Position numbers and translations under genes: made by a program
The notes under the pieces: generated by a model
Database searches by the model: none
What the model saw: the letters and a program-made list of their open reading frames with translations, nothing else
What the model was told of the DNA's origin: nothing
From: Streptomyces mobaraensis NBRC 13819 = DSM 40847
GTDB lineage: Bacteria > Actinomycetota > Actinomycetes > Streptomycetales > Streptomycetaceae
Direction: 5' to 3'
Assembly (NCBI RefSeq): GCF_017916255.1
Contig: NZ_CP072827.1
Span: 6,969,501 to 7,033,500 of the forward strand
DNA: 64,000 bases
In this document: positions 8,961-17,722 of the stretch, piece after piece
Numbering within the stretch: position 1 is the first letter of the stretch
Layout: each line of letters opens with the position of its first letter

Positions 8961-9611
8961 TCACCCCGGGGTGACGAACCCCGACTCGTACGCCGCGATC
9001 ACGGCCTGGGTGCGGTCCCGCGCCCCCAACTTGGCGAGCACCGCGCTGACATGGGTCTTCACCGTCTCCGTGCCCAGCACCAGGTGCTCGGCTATCTCGG
9101 AGTTCGACAGCCCGCGGGCCATCAGCCGCAGCACGTCCGTCTCCCGGCCGGTCAGCGCGGCCCGCTCCAGGGCCGCGCGGGCGCCGGGGTTGCCGTGCTC
9201 GGCGGCCAGCCGCCGCAGGGCGGCGGGGAACAGGAGGGAGGAACCCGAGGCGACCAGCCGTACCGCGTGCACGATCTCGGCCGGGTGCGCCCGCTTGAGC
9301 AGGAACCCGTCGGCGCCCGCGCGCAGCGCCTCGTACACGTACTCGTCGTTCTCGAACGTCGTGACCACCAGGATCTTCGGCGGCTCGGGGAACGCGGCCA
9401 GCACCGCGCGGGTGGCCTCGATGCCGTCCATCAGCGGCATCCGGACGTCCATCGCCACCACGTCCGGGCGGAGTTGCCGCACCAGCGGCAGGACGGCGGC
9501 GCCGTCGGCGGCCTCGCCGGTCACCTCGATGTCGGGCTGCGCGTCGAGGATGGCGCGCAACCCGGCGCGGACCAGGGGTTCGTCGTCGACCAGGAGGACG
9601 GAGAGCGGCAT
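8961..9611 (-). CDS. NarL/FixJ-family response regulator
   Basis: A 216-residue response regulator. The receiver domain starts 'MPLSVLLVDDEPLVRAGLR' with the acidic pair at residues 9-10 and the phospho-accepting Asp in 'DVVAMDVRMPLMDG' (about residue 54). The C-terminal LuxR-type helix-turn-helix has 'LTGRETDVLRLMARGLSNSEIAEHL'. It lies 9 bases downstream of the histidine kinase gene on the same strand, forming a two-component pair. The pair is divergent from an ABC exporter, which is its likely target. This is the usual layout of DesRK/LiaRS-like exporter control in Streptomyces. Confidence 0.9.
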   Translation of the reverse strand: MPLSVLLVDDEPLVRAGLRAILDAQPDIEVTGEAADGAAVLPLVRQLRPDVVAMDVRMPLMDGIEATRAVLAAFPEPPKILVVTTFENDEYVYEALRAGADGFLLKRAHPAEIVHAVRLVASGSSLLFPAALRRLAAEHGNPGARAALERAALTGRETDVLRLMARGLSNSEIAEHLVLGTETVKTHVSAVLAKLGARDRTQAVIAAYESGFVTPG

Positions 9612-9620
9612 GGCGGCAGC

Positions 9621-10796
9621 CTAAGCCGTCGGCAGCCGGGCGCTGACCCGCCAGCCGCCCTCGTACGGTCCGGTCTCCGCCCGGCCGCCGAGCAGGGCGG
9701 CGCGCTCGCGGATGCCGCGCAGCCCGCTGCCCCGGCGCGGGGCGGCGGCCGGCCGCGGGCCGGGCAGCGGATTGCGGACGTCCAGTTCGACGGCGTCCCC
9801 GGTGACGGCGATCCGGACGGCGACGGGCACCGGCCCGGCGTGCCGCAGCACGTTGGTGAGCGCTTCCTGCACGATGCGGTAGCCCTCCCGGGAGACCGGC
9901 CCCGGCACGGCCTCCAGCGGGCCGGTCAGCTCGGCGGTGACCTCGGCGCCGGAGCCGTCGGCCGCGTCCAGCAGCCGCCGCGCGTCGGCCAGGGTGGGGC
10001 GGCCCGCCGGGTCCTGGGCGCCCTCGCGCAGCACCTTCAGGACCCGTTCCAGATCCTCCAGGGCGTGCCGTCCCGTCTCCTCGATCGCGCCCAGCGCGCG
10101 TTCGGTGAACTCCGGTGACCCCGCCGCCCGGGCCGCGCCCGCCTGCACCACCGCCGTGGTGAGCGCGTGGCCGATCGAGTCGTGCAGTTCGCGGGCCAGC
10201 CGGTTGTGCTCCAACAGCCGTTCCGTGCGCTCCTCCAGGGCCGCGATCCGCTCGGCGGCCGACGGTGCGAGCAGCCACCGGGCCGCCGCGGCGGTCAGCT
10301 CGCCAGCCCCCACGACCAGGGCCGCGAGGGCGGCCAGCGGCAGCGGCGCCAGCAGGGCGTACGCCCACTGCCGGTGGACGGCCAGGTCCACCGCCGCCGT
10401 CGGCAGCCACACCGAGGCGGCCAGCGTCACGGTCCCCAACTGCACCCGCAGCACCAGCCAGCCGACGGTCCGCCACCGGTCCGCCCATGACGCGGCGGGA
10501 GCGGTGGCGATGGCCGCGGCCTCCGACCGGTCCGGCCCGCGCGACCGCAGGCCGGGGACGAGCATCAGCCGCGCCTGCACGCCCTCGGCCACCCGCACCG
10601 CCGGCACCAGCCCGAGCACGACGAGCGGCGGGACGGTCGCGAGGGACCCCAGCAGCAGCGCGGACCGCCCGCCGCCCTCCCCGGGGTAGACGAACATGCA
10701 CACCATCGCGAACAGACCGCCCACCACGAGGTGCAGCCAGCGGGTACAGGTGACGGTGCGGGTCAGAGGGCGGAACAGCCGGTGAAGCGGGTGCAT
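9621..10796 (-). CDS. sensor histidine kinase (HisKA_3 type)
   Basis: A 391-residue membrane sensor kinase. The N-terminal half has about four membrane segments (for example 'LHLVVGGLFAMVCMFVY' and 'LLAPLPLAALAALVVGA') and no large extracellular sensor, as in intramembrane-sensing kinases. The dimerisation helix carries the phospho-histidine in 'LARELHDSIGHALTTAVVQAGAA' (about residue 205), followed by a HATPase domain ending with the G box 'RRGSGLRGIRERAALLGG'. It is partner to the downstream response regulator. Of two ATGs nine bases apart, 10796 has the better ribosome-site spacing. Confidence 0.88.
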   Translation of the reverse strand: MHPLHRLFRPLTRTVTCTRWLHLVVGGLFAMVCMFVYPGEGGGRSALLLGSLATVPPLVVLGLVPAVRVAEGVQARLMLVPGLRSRGPDRSEAAAIATAPAASWADRWRTVGWLVLRVQLGTVTLAASVWLPTAAVDLAVHRQWAYALLAPLPLAALAALVVGAGELTAAAARWLLAPSAAERIAALEERTERLLEHNRLARELHDSIGHALTTAVVQAGAARAAGSPEFTERALGAIEETGRHALEDLERVLKVLREGAQDPAGRPTLADARRLLDAADGSGAEVTAELTGPLEAVPGPVSREGYRIVQEALTNVLRHAGPVPVAVRIAVTGDAVELDVRNPLPGPRPAAAPRRGSGLRGIRERAALLGGRAETGPYEGGWRVSARLPTA

Positions 10797-10830
10797 GGGG
10801 AGCATCCTGGCAGCGGACCGGAGGGGCGGC

Positions 10831-10870
10831 CTCCCCCGGGCGGGGGAGATCGTTTCCCCTGGCGGGGGAA
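10831..10870. promoter_or_regulatory. two inverted repeats between the two-component genes and the ABC exporter
   Basis: Two perfect inverted repeats sit back to back in the 108-base divergent promoter region. One is CTCCCCC-GGGC-GGGGGAG (10831-10848); the other is TTCCCC-TGGCG-GGGGAA (10854-10870). They resemble operators for the adjacent response regulator, which would control both itself and the exporter. They could also act as hairpins in the exporter leader. Confidence 0.45.
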
Positions 10871-10904
10871 GCGCCGCCCCCGGCCCGTCGGCGAGCGTGG
10901 AGCC

Positions 10905-11858
10905 ATGACCTCGATCGACATCAGGGACCTCGTCAAGGAGTACGGCACCACCCGGGCCCTCGCCGGGCTCACCATGACCGTCCGGCCCGGCCGCGTCACC
11001 GGCTTCCTCGGCCCCAACGGCGCGGGCAAGTCCACCACCCTGCGCATCCTCCTCGGCCTCGACCGGGCGACGTCCGGCACGGCGACCGTCGGCGGTCGGC
11101 CGTACGCCCTGTGGGACCGTCCGCTGCGGCACGTCGGCGCCCTGCTGGACGCGGCCGCCGCCCACCCCGCCCGCACCGCGCGCGGCCACCTGCTGGCCCT
11201 CGCCCACAGCAACCGCATCCCCCGCGGGCGCGTCACCGCCGTCCTGGAGGAGACCGGCCTCGCGGCGGTGGCGCGGCGGCGCGTCCGCACCTTCTCGCTC
11301 GGCATGCGGCAGCGGCTCGGGATCGCCGCCGCACTGCTCGGCGACCCGCCGGTGCTGATCCTGGACGAGCCCACCAACGGCCTCGACCCGGAGGGCATCG
11401 TCTGGCTGCGCGACCTGGCCCGCCGACTGGCCGGCGAGGGCCGGACCGTCCTGATCTCCAGCCATCTGATGGGCGAGGTCGCCGCCACCGCCGACCAGGT
11501 GGTCGTGCTCGGCCGGGGCCGGCTGCTCGCCGACAGCCCGATGGACGCCTTCCTCGCCGAACACACCCCGGCCCGGGTACGGGTCCGCACCACCGAGGGC
11601 GAACGGCTGCGCGCGGCGCTCGCGGACGGCGGGCTGCTCGCGGTGCCGGACGGCGACGGCCGGTGGACGGTCGAGGGTACGGAGGCCGCCCACGTGGGCG
11701 CCCTCGCCGCCCGGTCCGGCGTGCCGATCCTCGAACTCGCCGACGAACGCGCCTCCCTGGAGGACGCCTACCTCCGACTCACCGCCGGAGACGCCGAGTT
11801 CGCCGCCACGGCGACCCCCACGACGACCCTCACGACGACCCGAGGAGCCCGGGCATGA
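10905..11858 (+). CDS. ABC transporter ATP-binding protein
   Basis: A 317-residue ABC ATPase of the drug-export/CcmA type. The Walker A is 'GFLGPNGAGKSTTLR' (about residues 39-52), the signature is 'FSLGMRQRLGIAAALLG' and the Walker B is 'PVLILDEPTNGLDPEG', followed by the H loop 'SSHLMGEV'. The C-terminal 90 residues are a typical extension ending in a Thr-rich tail. Its stop overlaps the permease start by 4 bp, so the two are translated together. By context it energises a small exporter controlled by the divergent two-component system. The cargo is unknown, perhaps an antibiotic or a membrane-active compound. Confidence 0.9.
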   Translation: MTSIDIRDLVKEYGTTRALAGLTMTVRPGRVTGFLGPNGAGKSTTLRILLGLDRATSGTATVGGRPYALWDRPLRHVGALLDAAAAHPARTARGHLLALAHSNRIPRGRVTAVLEETGLAAVARRRVRTFSLGMRQRLGIAAALLGDPPVLILDEPTNGLDPEGIVWLRDLARRLAGEGRTVLISSHLMGEVAATADQVVVLGRGRLLADSPMDAFLAEHTPARVRVRTTEGERLRAALADGGLLAVPDGDGRWTVEGTEAAHVGALAARSGVPILELADERASLEDAYLRLTAGDAEFAATATPTTTLTTTRGARA

Positions 11859-12616
11859 ACGCCTCTCCTTCCGTGCGGTCCGCCCTCACCGCCGCCGCCC
11901 GAGCCGAGTGGGCCAAGACCGCCTCCGTCCGGGGCCTGGTCGCCGCGCTCGCCGCCACCGTCGTCACCACGATCGCCTTCGGCGCGGTGGCCTGCGCGGT
12001 CGCCGGGGACGCCACCGGCGAGAGCGACTTCGACCCGATCCGCTTCTCGTTCTTCGGCGTCGGCTTCGGGCAGATCACCGCGATCTGCTTCGGCGCCCTG
12101 GCGATGGCGGGGGAGTACACCCACGGCTCCATCCGCGTCTCGCTCGCCGCGGTGCCGCGCTGCGGCGTCTTCTACACCGCCAAGCTCGGCGTCGTCACCG
12201 GTCTGACGCTGGCGGCGGGGCTCGTCGCCGGGTTCGGCGCGCTCGTCGTCGGACAGCCGCTGCTCGGGGACGCCGGGGTGGGCGCCGGGGCGCCGGGCGC
12301 CCTGCGGGCGGCCGTCGGCTGCGGCCTCCACCTCGCCCTGCTCGCCCTGCTGGCCGCGGGCACGGCGGCCGTCCTGCGCAGCCCGGTGGGGACGCTGGGG
12401 CTGCTGGTTCCGCTGGTCTGCCTGCTCTCCCCGGTCCTGGGCCCCGACGCGCTGGGCGGCGCGGGGCAGTTCCTGCCCGACCGGGCGGGGCAGCAGATGA
12501 TGGCCACCGATCCGGAGGGTGCGCTCGGTCCGTGGAGCGGGCTCGGCGTCGCGGCGCTGTGGGCCGTCGCCGCCGCGGCGACGGGCTGGTGGGCGCTGCG
12601 GCGCCGGGACGCGTGA
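11855..12616 (+). CDS. ABC transporter permease
   Basis: A 253-residue integral membrane protein with about six predicted helices, including 'GLVAALAATVVTTIAFGAVAC', 'LTLAAGLVAGFGALVVG' and 'GVAALWAVAAAATGWWAL'. 'MAGEYTHGSIRVSLAAVPRC' (about residue 85) is the conserved cytoplasmic loop of ABC-2 type permeases that touches the ATPase. It starts within the stop of the ATPase gene (ATGA) and ends before a strong hairpin. With its partner it forms a heteromeric exporter in the cytoplasmic membrane. Confidence 0.88.
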   Translation: MNASPSVRSALTAAARAEWAKTASVRGLVAALAATVVTTIAFGAVACAVAGDATGESDFDPIRFSFFGVGFGQITAICFGALAMAGEYTHGSIRVSLAAVPRCGVFYTAKLGVVTGLTLAAGLVAGFGALVVGQPLLGDAGVGAGAPGALRAAVGCGLHLALLALLAAGTAAVLRSPVGTLGLLVPLVCLLSPVLGPDALGGAGQFLPDRAGQQMMATDPEGALGPWSGLGVAALWAVAAAATGWWALRRRDA

Positions 12617-12661
12617 GCGGGAGATGTGTGACCGGAGGCGTGTGAGCAGAGGGGGCGCACG

Positions 12662-12691
12662 GGGGGCGCGGGTCAACGGACCCGCGCCCCC
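12662..12691. terminator. perfect hairpin between convergent genes
   Basis: A 13-bp perfect inverted repeat (GGGGGCGCGGGTC, 4-base loop, GACCCGCGCCCCC) lies just after the ABC permease and before the convergent lipoprotein gene. There is no T-run, as is usual for Streptomyces terminators. It can serve both directions. Confidence 0.7.
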
Positions 12692-12753
12692 GGCGCGTTC
12701 GGGCAGCCGACACGTTCGGCGAGCCGGTGCGGTCAGGCGGCGAGCCGGTGCGG

Positions 12754-14166
12754 TCAGGCCGCCGGGAAGACGAAGACGCCCTGGTCCACGGAGACCGCGC
12801 CGTGCCCGTCGGCGCTGAAGGCCGGCACCCGGTCGTTGTCGAGCTTCTTCGCCAGCACCTTCTTCGTCTTCACGTCGACGGCGATCGGGTCCCAGTACCC
12901 CTGCGTCCCGCGGTTGGTGTAGCCGTAGACCACACCGTTGCCGGCGGTCAGCGGCGAGAAGTCGTTCTCGTCCGGTCCCTGTGCCCAGAGCCGCTTGCCG
13001 CTCTTGAGGTCCCACGCGGTGGCCAGCCAGGGCTTGCCCATGCCGGGCTGCCCCGAGGTGACGACGGCGCCGGCCGCCGCGTCGTACGCGACCTCGAAGG
13101 TGGGGTCGGTGAGCGGGTTCCCGAAGTCGGTCCGGGAGCCGGGCGCCTCCGCCTCGACGACCGGGCCGGTGGCCAGCAGCCGGCCGGACTTGACGTCGTT
13201 CACGGACATCACCCAGGGCTCGGTCCCGGTGTGCTCGTCCCCCTTGGTCTGCCAGGCCAGGACGATCCGGTCGCCGACCACCGTCACCGGCACGACGTTC
13301 ACGGCGTGGGACTTGTCCTCCGGAAGGGCCTGCGACGGCCGGCCGGCCTCGCTGGTCGTCCACGCCTTCCTGCCGGTCGCCAGGTCGGTGACCACGAGGT
13401 GCTTGGGGTGGTTGAACATGCCGCGCTCCACCTCCTCGTACGAGAAGGCGTGGTCCCCCGCGAACGTCCGCTGCTCCGGCGCGTACCGGTACAGGTCCTG
13501 GGAGCGGACGGGGCCGTGGATCCCCTGGAGGTCGCCGGACTTCTCCAGCTTGTTCGCCGTTCCGCCCTCGCCCCGCGCGACGGTCCCGTCCTTGGCGAGC
13601 CAGCCGTCCGAGAAGGAGGCCCCGTCCGCCTGCGGGGCGCTGCCGAGCTTGCCGCCGCGGCCGTCGTAGACCTCTTCGACGGTGGTGCTCTTGTCGGAGG
13701 TCATGCCGTCGGACGGGGTCTTGCTCGTCACGCGCACCCGCAGCGCCGGGGCGCCGTGCCAGGTGTCGGCCGTCACCCTGGCGTCGCCGAACCTCAGCGT
13801 CCTGCGGACGGCGCCGTCGCGCGCGTCCCGGAACTCGACGGTCTTGGGGCCCTCGCGCAGCGCGGGCCCCTTGTCGTTCGACAGTTTCTCCGCGCCGGGC
13901 GCGGAGACCAGGGCGAAGGCGTCACCGACCGCGAACACCGCCGTGCCGCCGGGCGCCGCCGGCGCGGTCCAGGCCGGCTTCGCCGCCAGCCCCGGAAGCG
14001 CGGCGTCCCGCCAGGCGAGACGGGCCGTCTTCTTCGCCGGGCCGTCGTCCTTCCCCGAACCCGAGCCGGAGCCCGAACCGGAGTCCGAGCCGCAGGCGGT
14101 GAGCCCGGCGAGGAGCGCCACGGCCACGGCGGCCGGGACGAGGACGGTGCGCGCGGTGGAAGCCAC
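12754..14166 (-). CDS. PQQ-binding-like beta-propeller lipoprotein
   Basis: A 470-residue predicted lipoprotein. The signal peptide ends in the lipobox 'LLAGLTAC' (Cys near residue 26), followed by a flexible Ser-Gly linker ((SG)n then KDDGP). The rest is made of repeating blades with 'W..SG.RLW' and 'VV..D..TGR..W' patterns (for example 'DLKSGKRLWAQG' and 'DLATGRKAWTTSE'), as in PQQ-like/outer membrane assembly-type propellers. It would sit on the outer face of the membrane. No partner gene is adjacent. A 20-base sequence is duplicated in tandem around its stop codon (about 12719-12756). Confidence 0.8.
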   Translation of the reverse strand: MASTARTVLVPAAVAVALLAGLTACGSDSGSGSGSGSGKDDGPAKKTARLAWRDAALPGLAAKPAWTAPAAPGGTAVFAVGDAFALVSAPGAEKLSNDKGPALREGPKTVEFRDARDGAVRRTLRFGDARVTADTWHGAPALRVRVTSKTPSDGMTSDKSTTVEEVYDGRGGKLGSAPQADGASFSDGWLAKDGTVARGEGGTANKLEKSGDLQGIHGPVRSQDLYRYAPEQRTFAGDHAFSYEEVERGMFNHPKHLVVTDLATGRKAWTTSEAGRPSQALPEDKSHAVNVVPVTVVGDRIVLAWQTKGDEHTGTEPWVMSVNDVKSGRLLATGPVVEAEAPGSRTDFGNPLTDPTFEVAYDAAAGAVVTSGQPGMGKPWLATAWDLKSGKRLWAQGPDENDFSPLTAGNGVVYGYTNRGTQGYWDPIAVDVKTKKVLAKKLDNDRVPAFSADGHGAVSVDQGVFVFPAA

Positions 14167-14265
14167 TGCGAATCCCCCAAGATCGTGCTGTCTGATCGGG
14201 AGATCCTATGACGGATGGATCACGCGCCTCTTCCGTCACACCGGTAACTCCTGTCTCGCTTCGGC

Positions 14266-15105
14266 TCAGCGCGCGGTGTCCAGTACCACCCGGGCGACGA
14301 GGGCCGGATCGTCGTTCATCGGAACGTGCCCGCAGCCCGGCAGCCGGACCAGCCGCGCGCCGGGGATCACCTGCGCGGCGCGGACCCCCTGCCGGCGCAC
14401 CAGCACCCGGTCGCGGGTGCCCCAGGCGATGGTGACCGGCAGGTCCGGGAGTTCGTGCGCGAACAGCACCGAGCGCCCGGCGGCGAGGGTGGCCTCGAAG
14501 CCCACGGCGTCCCGCAGCGCGATCGCCTCCGCGACCACCGCGTCGACCGGGCGCCGGCCGGGACGGGCGTAGACGAGGCTGACCAGCGCGGCCCGGCCGG
14601 CGGACGTGGCGGCCAGCCGGGCCAGCCGCTCGGGCGGCAGCCGGCGGGCGCCGTTGCGCAGCCCGCGGAGGACGGTGAAGGCGTAGCGGCGCTCGGACTC
14701 CGTCCAGAACCCGGCGGGGGAGAGGGCGGTGACCGTCCGTACGAGCTTCTCGTGGCCCAGTTGCAGGGCGATCAGACCGCCCAGCGAGTTGCCGGCCACG
14801 TGCGGCCGGTCCAGGCCGAGCGCCTCGAAGAAGGCGCGGAGGACGGCGGCCGTGCTCGGCAGGTCGTACGGCACCGCGTCGGGCAGGGCGGGGGAGCGGC
14901 CGAAGCCGGGCAGGTCCACGGCGACGACGTCGTGTTCCGCGGCGAGTATGTCGAACACCGGGTCCCACGCCTGGAGATGGTGGCCGATGCCGTGCAGCAG
15001 GACGAGCGGGTCGCCTTCGCCGGCCCGCCGGTAGACCACCTCGGCCGGGTGCGGCCCGGAAGGGGTGTCGAGGGAGAACGTCGCGGTCTGCAAGGTGTCA
15101 CCCAT
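14266..15105 (-). CDS. alpha/beta hydrolase
   Basis: A 279-residue alpha/beta-hydrolase. The oxyanion segment is 'LVLLHGIGHHLQAWDPV' (about residues 35-50), the nucleophile is Ser in 'VAGNSLGGLIAL' (about residue 107), the acid is Asp in 'IAWGTRDRVLVRRQ', and the catalytic His is in 'LPGCGHVPMNDDP'. All three triad members are present. The ATG at 15105 has an AGGAG ribosome site, while an upstream in-frame ATG at 15156 has none. The substrate could be an ester, epoxide or C-C bond; nothing nearby narrows it. Confidence 0.85.
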   Translation of the reverse strand: MGDTLQTATFSLDTPSGPHPAEVVYRRAGEGDPLVLLHGIGHHLQAWDPVFDILAAEHDVVAVDLPGFGRSPALPDAVPYDLPSTAAVLRAFFEALGLDRPHVAGNSLGGLIALQLGHEKLVRTVTALSPAGFWTESERRYAFTVLRGLRNGARRLPPERLARLAATSAGRAALVSLVYARPGRRPVDAVVAEAIALRDAVGFEATLAAGRSVLFAHELPDLPVTIAWGTRDRVLVRRQGVRAAQVIPGARLVRLPGCGHVPMNDDPALVARVVLDTAR

Positions 15106-15396
15106 GAGTCGGCTCCTGCTGGTCCTCGGGGGGTCTTGTAGACAGGATGTCAGCAACGGTTACCGCCGGGTAGACCTGTGACGTGACCCTTTGCGCGGCG
15201 ATTTCCCTGTCTCCCCCCACGGCGGGCTGCCCGGCGCTCGGGCGTCCCGGTGCGCGCCTCCGTGCGCCGCTCACCCCGCTTCTCCGGGGGCGCCGGCGAC
15301 GGTTGGTGACGATGCTCCACGCGCAACGAGGGAGGAGGTTCGTCGGCGGTCACCGAGGGTGCCGGAAGGTCCGTACCACCTCGACGGATGCCGCGC

Positions 15397-15432
15397 ATTG
15401 GTCTTGACCAAGTGCGCACACCGTCCTATGGT
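15397..15432 (+). promoter_or_regulatory. sigma-70-like promoter with an overlapping dre-like operator
   Basis: ATTGGTCTTGACCAAGT (15397-15413) is a near-perfect palindrome similar to the DasR-responsive element (consensus about A-C/G-TGGTCTAGACCA-G/C-T, from memory). It overlaps the -35 hexamer TTGACC (15404-15409). A -10 TATGGT (15427-15432) follows at exactly 17 bases. The promoter points at the GntR gene at 15496. A GntR/DasR-type protein bound here would block RNA polymerase, so autoregulation or DasR control is likely. The rest of the 390-base gap (15106-15495) shows no gene; it turns AT-richer around 15450-15470. Confidence 0.6.
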
Positions 15433-15495
15433 CACAGGCATACTGCAACAACCTTTAATAAAGAAGCGCGCGAAAAGCCTTTGCGGAGGATGAGG

Positions 15496-16239
15496 GTGGG
15501 GACGACGCAGCTGGAGACGGCGCCCGAGCCGAAGTACTGGCACCTGAAAACGGTGTTGAGCGATGCGCTCGACTCGGAGTTCGCGGTGGGGGAGATCCTG
15601 CCCAACGAGCGTGAACTCGCCGCCCGTTTCGGGGTAGCGCGCGCCACGCTCCGCCAGGCACTCGAACAACTGGAGCTGGAGGGCCGCCTCCAGCGCCGCC
15701 GCGGCGTCGGCACCACGGTCGCCCCGCCGCGCGTGGGCGTCGCCGTCGCCGACGCCGAACACGCCTGGCCCGGCACCACCGAGGACGACTGGCAGCCGGT
15801 CGACAGCGCCGAGGCCGCCCCGCCCGCCGCCGTCGCGCTGCTCCTGGGCACCGGACGCGACGAGACCACCCACACCGTCCGCCGCACCCGCAGCAGCCAC
15901 GGCCGGCCCGTCGCCACCGAACTCCTCTACGTGCCGGCGTCCGCCCTCGCCGGCCTCGACATTCCCGAGACCGCCCCCGGGCCGGCCCGCGCCCGCGCCG
16001 TCCTCCGCGCCCTCCACCGGCTCCCGCTGGAAGGCCAGGACCGTGCCGTGGAGCTCGGCTCCGCCCGCGCTGACGACGCCAAACAGCTCGACCGACTGCC
16101 CGGCGCGCCCGTCCTCCTGGTCACCACCCGCTACTTCGCGGAGGGCCGCACGGCGGCCGTGGCCGTCGCCACGTACCGGGCCGACACCTGCCGCCTCACG
16201 TTCGGGGACGGGGATCCGGTAGGACTGCTCGCGAGTTGA
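15496..16239 (+). CDS. GntR family (HutC/DasR-like) transcriptional regulator
   Basis: A 247-residue regulator. The N-terminal winged helix reads 'PKYWHLKTVLSDALDSEF', then 'NERELAARFGVARATLRQALEQLELEGRL' (recognition helix) and 'RRRGVGTTVAPP' (wing). The C-terminal 150 residues match the UTRA ligand-binding domain ('ETTHTVRRTRSSHGRPVATELLYVP'; 'VLLVTTRYFAEGR'). The GTG at 15496 has GGAGG six bases upstream; the ATG at 15490 directly abuts that site and is less likely. Family members sense phosphosugars or amino-acid derivatives. The dre-like palindrome in its promoter suggests autoregulation or entry into the DasR amino-sugar network. Confidence 0.88.
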   Translation: MGTTQLETAPEPKYWHLKTVLSDALDSEFAVGEILPNERELAARFGVARATLRQALEQLELEGRLQRRRGVGTTVAPPRVGVAVADAEHAWPGTTEDDWQPVDSAEAAPPAAVALLLGTGRDETTHTVRRTRSSHGRPVATELLYVPASALAGLDIPETAPGPARARAVLRALHRLPLEGQDRAVELGSARADDAKQLDRLPGAPVLLVTTRYFAEGRTAAVAVATYRADTCRLTFGDGDPVGLLAS

Positions 16240-16249
16240 GCGCTTTTGG

Positions 16250-16323
16250 GGTGCCCCGGCCCCTCCCCCGAGGGGGCACCCCCATGTCACCGTTTCTCGC
16301 GGGAGTGAGCCCCCGCACCCCCG
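16250..16323. repeat. inverted, shortened copy of the Streptomyces intergenic repeat, with a terminator-like hairpin
   Basis: GGGGTGCCCC and GGGGCACCCC (about 16250-16286) form a long stem directly after the GntR gene and probably end its transcript. The following bases, through 16323, are the reverse complement of the end of the repeat found at 26810-26967 and 61648-61868 (the stretch with CCGTTTCTTGCGGGGGC and GCACCCCCG), slightly degenerate. The remaining 235 bases to the ROK gene show nothing recognisable. Confidence 0.6.
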
Positions 16324-16558
16324 GACGGGCCGGTCAGCGCAAGCGAGAGCCCCGCCCGGCCGTCTCGGGGAGACGATCGGACGGGGGCCGTCTGACCAGG
16401 GCGCCTGTGTCCTCGGCGGGCCCTCGTCGCTGCGCCTCGTGACTCCGGGCGTGCTCCGCCCGCGTCCCGGTGTACCGCTCCCGCTCCACTCGAGCGCTGC
16501 GGCGCGTCCATGGGTCCGGAGCTGCGGCGCCCCGCTCCGTGGGCCGGACCGGGGCGCC

Positions 16559-17722
16559 TCACCGCGCGGTAACCGGCCGCTCCACCGCGAACAGCTCGCC
16601 CTCCACATGATCCAGCGCCAAGCGCAACGCACCCGTCGCCACCGCCGAGTCCCCCAGGAGCGAGAGGGCGACGCGGGGCGGTCGGAGGCAGTAGCGGGCC
16701 AGTTCGGTACGGAGGGGGTCCAGGACGCCGCCGATGCCGGCGGCCCAGCCGCCTACCACGACCAGTTCCGGGTCGAGAGCCAGGACGAGCGCGGCCACGT
16801 CGTGGACCAGGCGGCGCAGATAGCGGTCGACGGCGGCCCGTGCGCGTTCGTCGCCCTCTCTGGCCAGGGCGAACACCCGCACCACCTGGGCCTCGTCCAG
16901 CGGGTGGAGCGGCTCGTCCGTCGGGGACAGGACCTCTTCCGGGGTCGCCTCGCGGCCGAGCAGGTGCAGTGCGCCGATCTCACCGGCCGCGCCGCCGAAG
17001 CCGCGGTGCAGCCGGCCGCCGATCAGTGAGCCGGCGCCGGGACTCAGGCCCGCCAGGACGAAGACGACGTCGTCGACGCCGCGTGCCGCGCCCTTCCAGT
17101 GCTCGGCGACCGCCGCGGCGTTGGCGTCGTTCTCGACGAGCACCGGGCAGCGGAACGACCGGCGCAGCCGCTCCCCCAGGGGCAGGCCCGTCCATTCCGG
17201 CAGTGCCGTGCCCAGCCGGACCGTTCCGTCGGCCTCCACGATGCCCGGGCTGGCCACGCCCACCGCCCGGAGCGCGCCGCGCGGTACGTCCGCGCGGCGC
17301 AGCAGGTCGGCGACGGTCGCCCGGAGCCGTTCCAGCCGTTCGTCCGCCGACGCGGTCTCGGTCACCTCGGCCGCCGCCGAGCCGGTCACCCGGCCGCTCA
17401 GGTCGGACAGCAGGGCCGCCACCCGGTGCGGCCCGATCTCGACGCCGAGCAGGTGCCCGGCCTCCGCCCGGAAGCGGAACCTCCGCGCGGGCCGCCCCTG
17501 GCGGCGCGCCACGCCCTCCTCGGCGGACGCCTCCGCGACGAGGCCGGTGTCGATCAGCCCCTCGACCACGCCCTCCACGGTCGGCCTGGAGAGGCCGGTG
17601 GCCTTGACCAGGTCGGTGAGGGTGGGGGGCGAGGACGGCGCGGCGGCCCGGAGCGCGTGCAGGACCACGGCCGAATTGATCCGCCGCAGCAGGGACGGGT
17701 CCCCACCGGTGAGCCGCCCCAA
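16559..17722 (-). CDS. ROK family transcriptional regulator
   Basis: A 387-residue ROK-type protein. An N-terminal winged helix ('LTDLVKATGLSRPTVEGVVEGLIDTGLV', about residues 35-62) precedes the ROK sugar-kinase-like fold: 'GHLLGVEIGPHRVAALLSDL', 'VGVASPGIVEADG', then the ExGH-like region 'FGGAAGEIGALHL'. The usual zinc-binding cysteine cluster is not evident, so it may sense a ligand rather than act as a kinase. I set the start at a TTG at 17722 because it has GGGAGG seven bases upstream and gives the family's usual opening 'GRLTGGDPSLLRRINSAVVLHALR'. A longer in-frame ATG at 17953 would add 77 non-homologous residues. Likely a repressor of sugar use. Confidence 0.82.
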   Translation of the reverse strand: MGRLTGGDPSLLRRINSAVVLHALRAAAPSSPPTLTDLVKATGLSRPTVEGVVEGLIDTGLVAEASAEEGVARRQGRPARRFRFRAEAGHLLGVEIGPHRVAALLSDLSGRVTGSAAAEVTETASADERLERLRATVADLLRRADVPRGALRAVGVASPGIVEADGTVRLGTALPEWTGLPLGERLRRSFRCPVLVENDANAAAVAEHWKGAARGVDDVVFVLAGLSPGAGSLIGGRLHRGFGGAAGEIGALHLLGREATPEEVLSPTDEPLHPLDEAQVVRVFALAREGDERARAAVDRYLRRLVHDVAALVLALDPELVVVGGWAAGIGGVLDPLRTELARYCLRPPRVALSLLGDSAVATGALRLALDHVEGELFAVERPVTAR

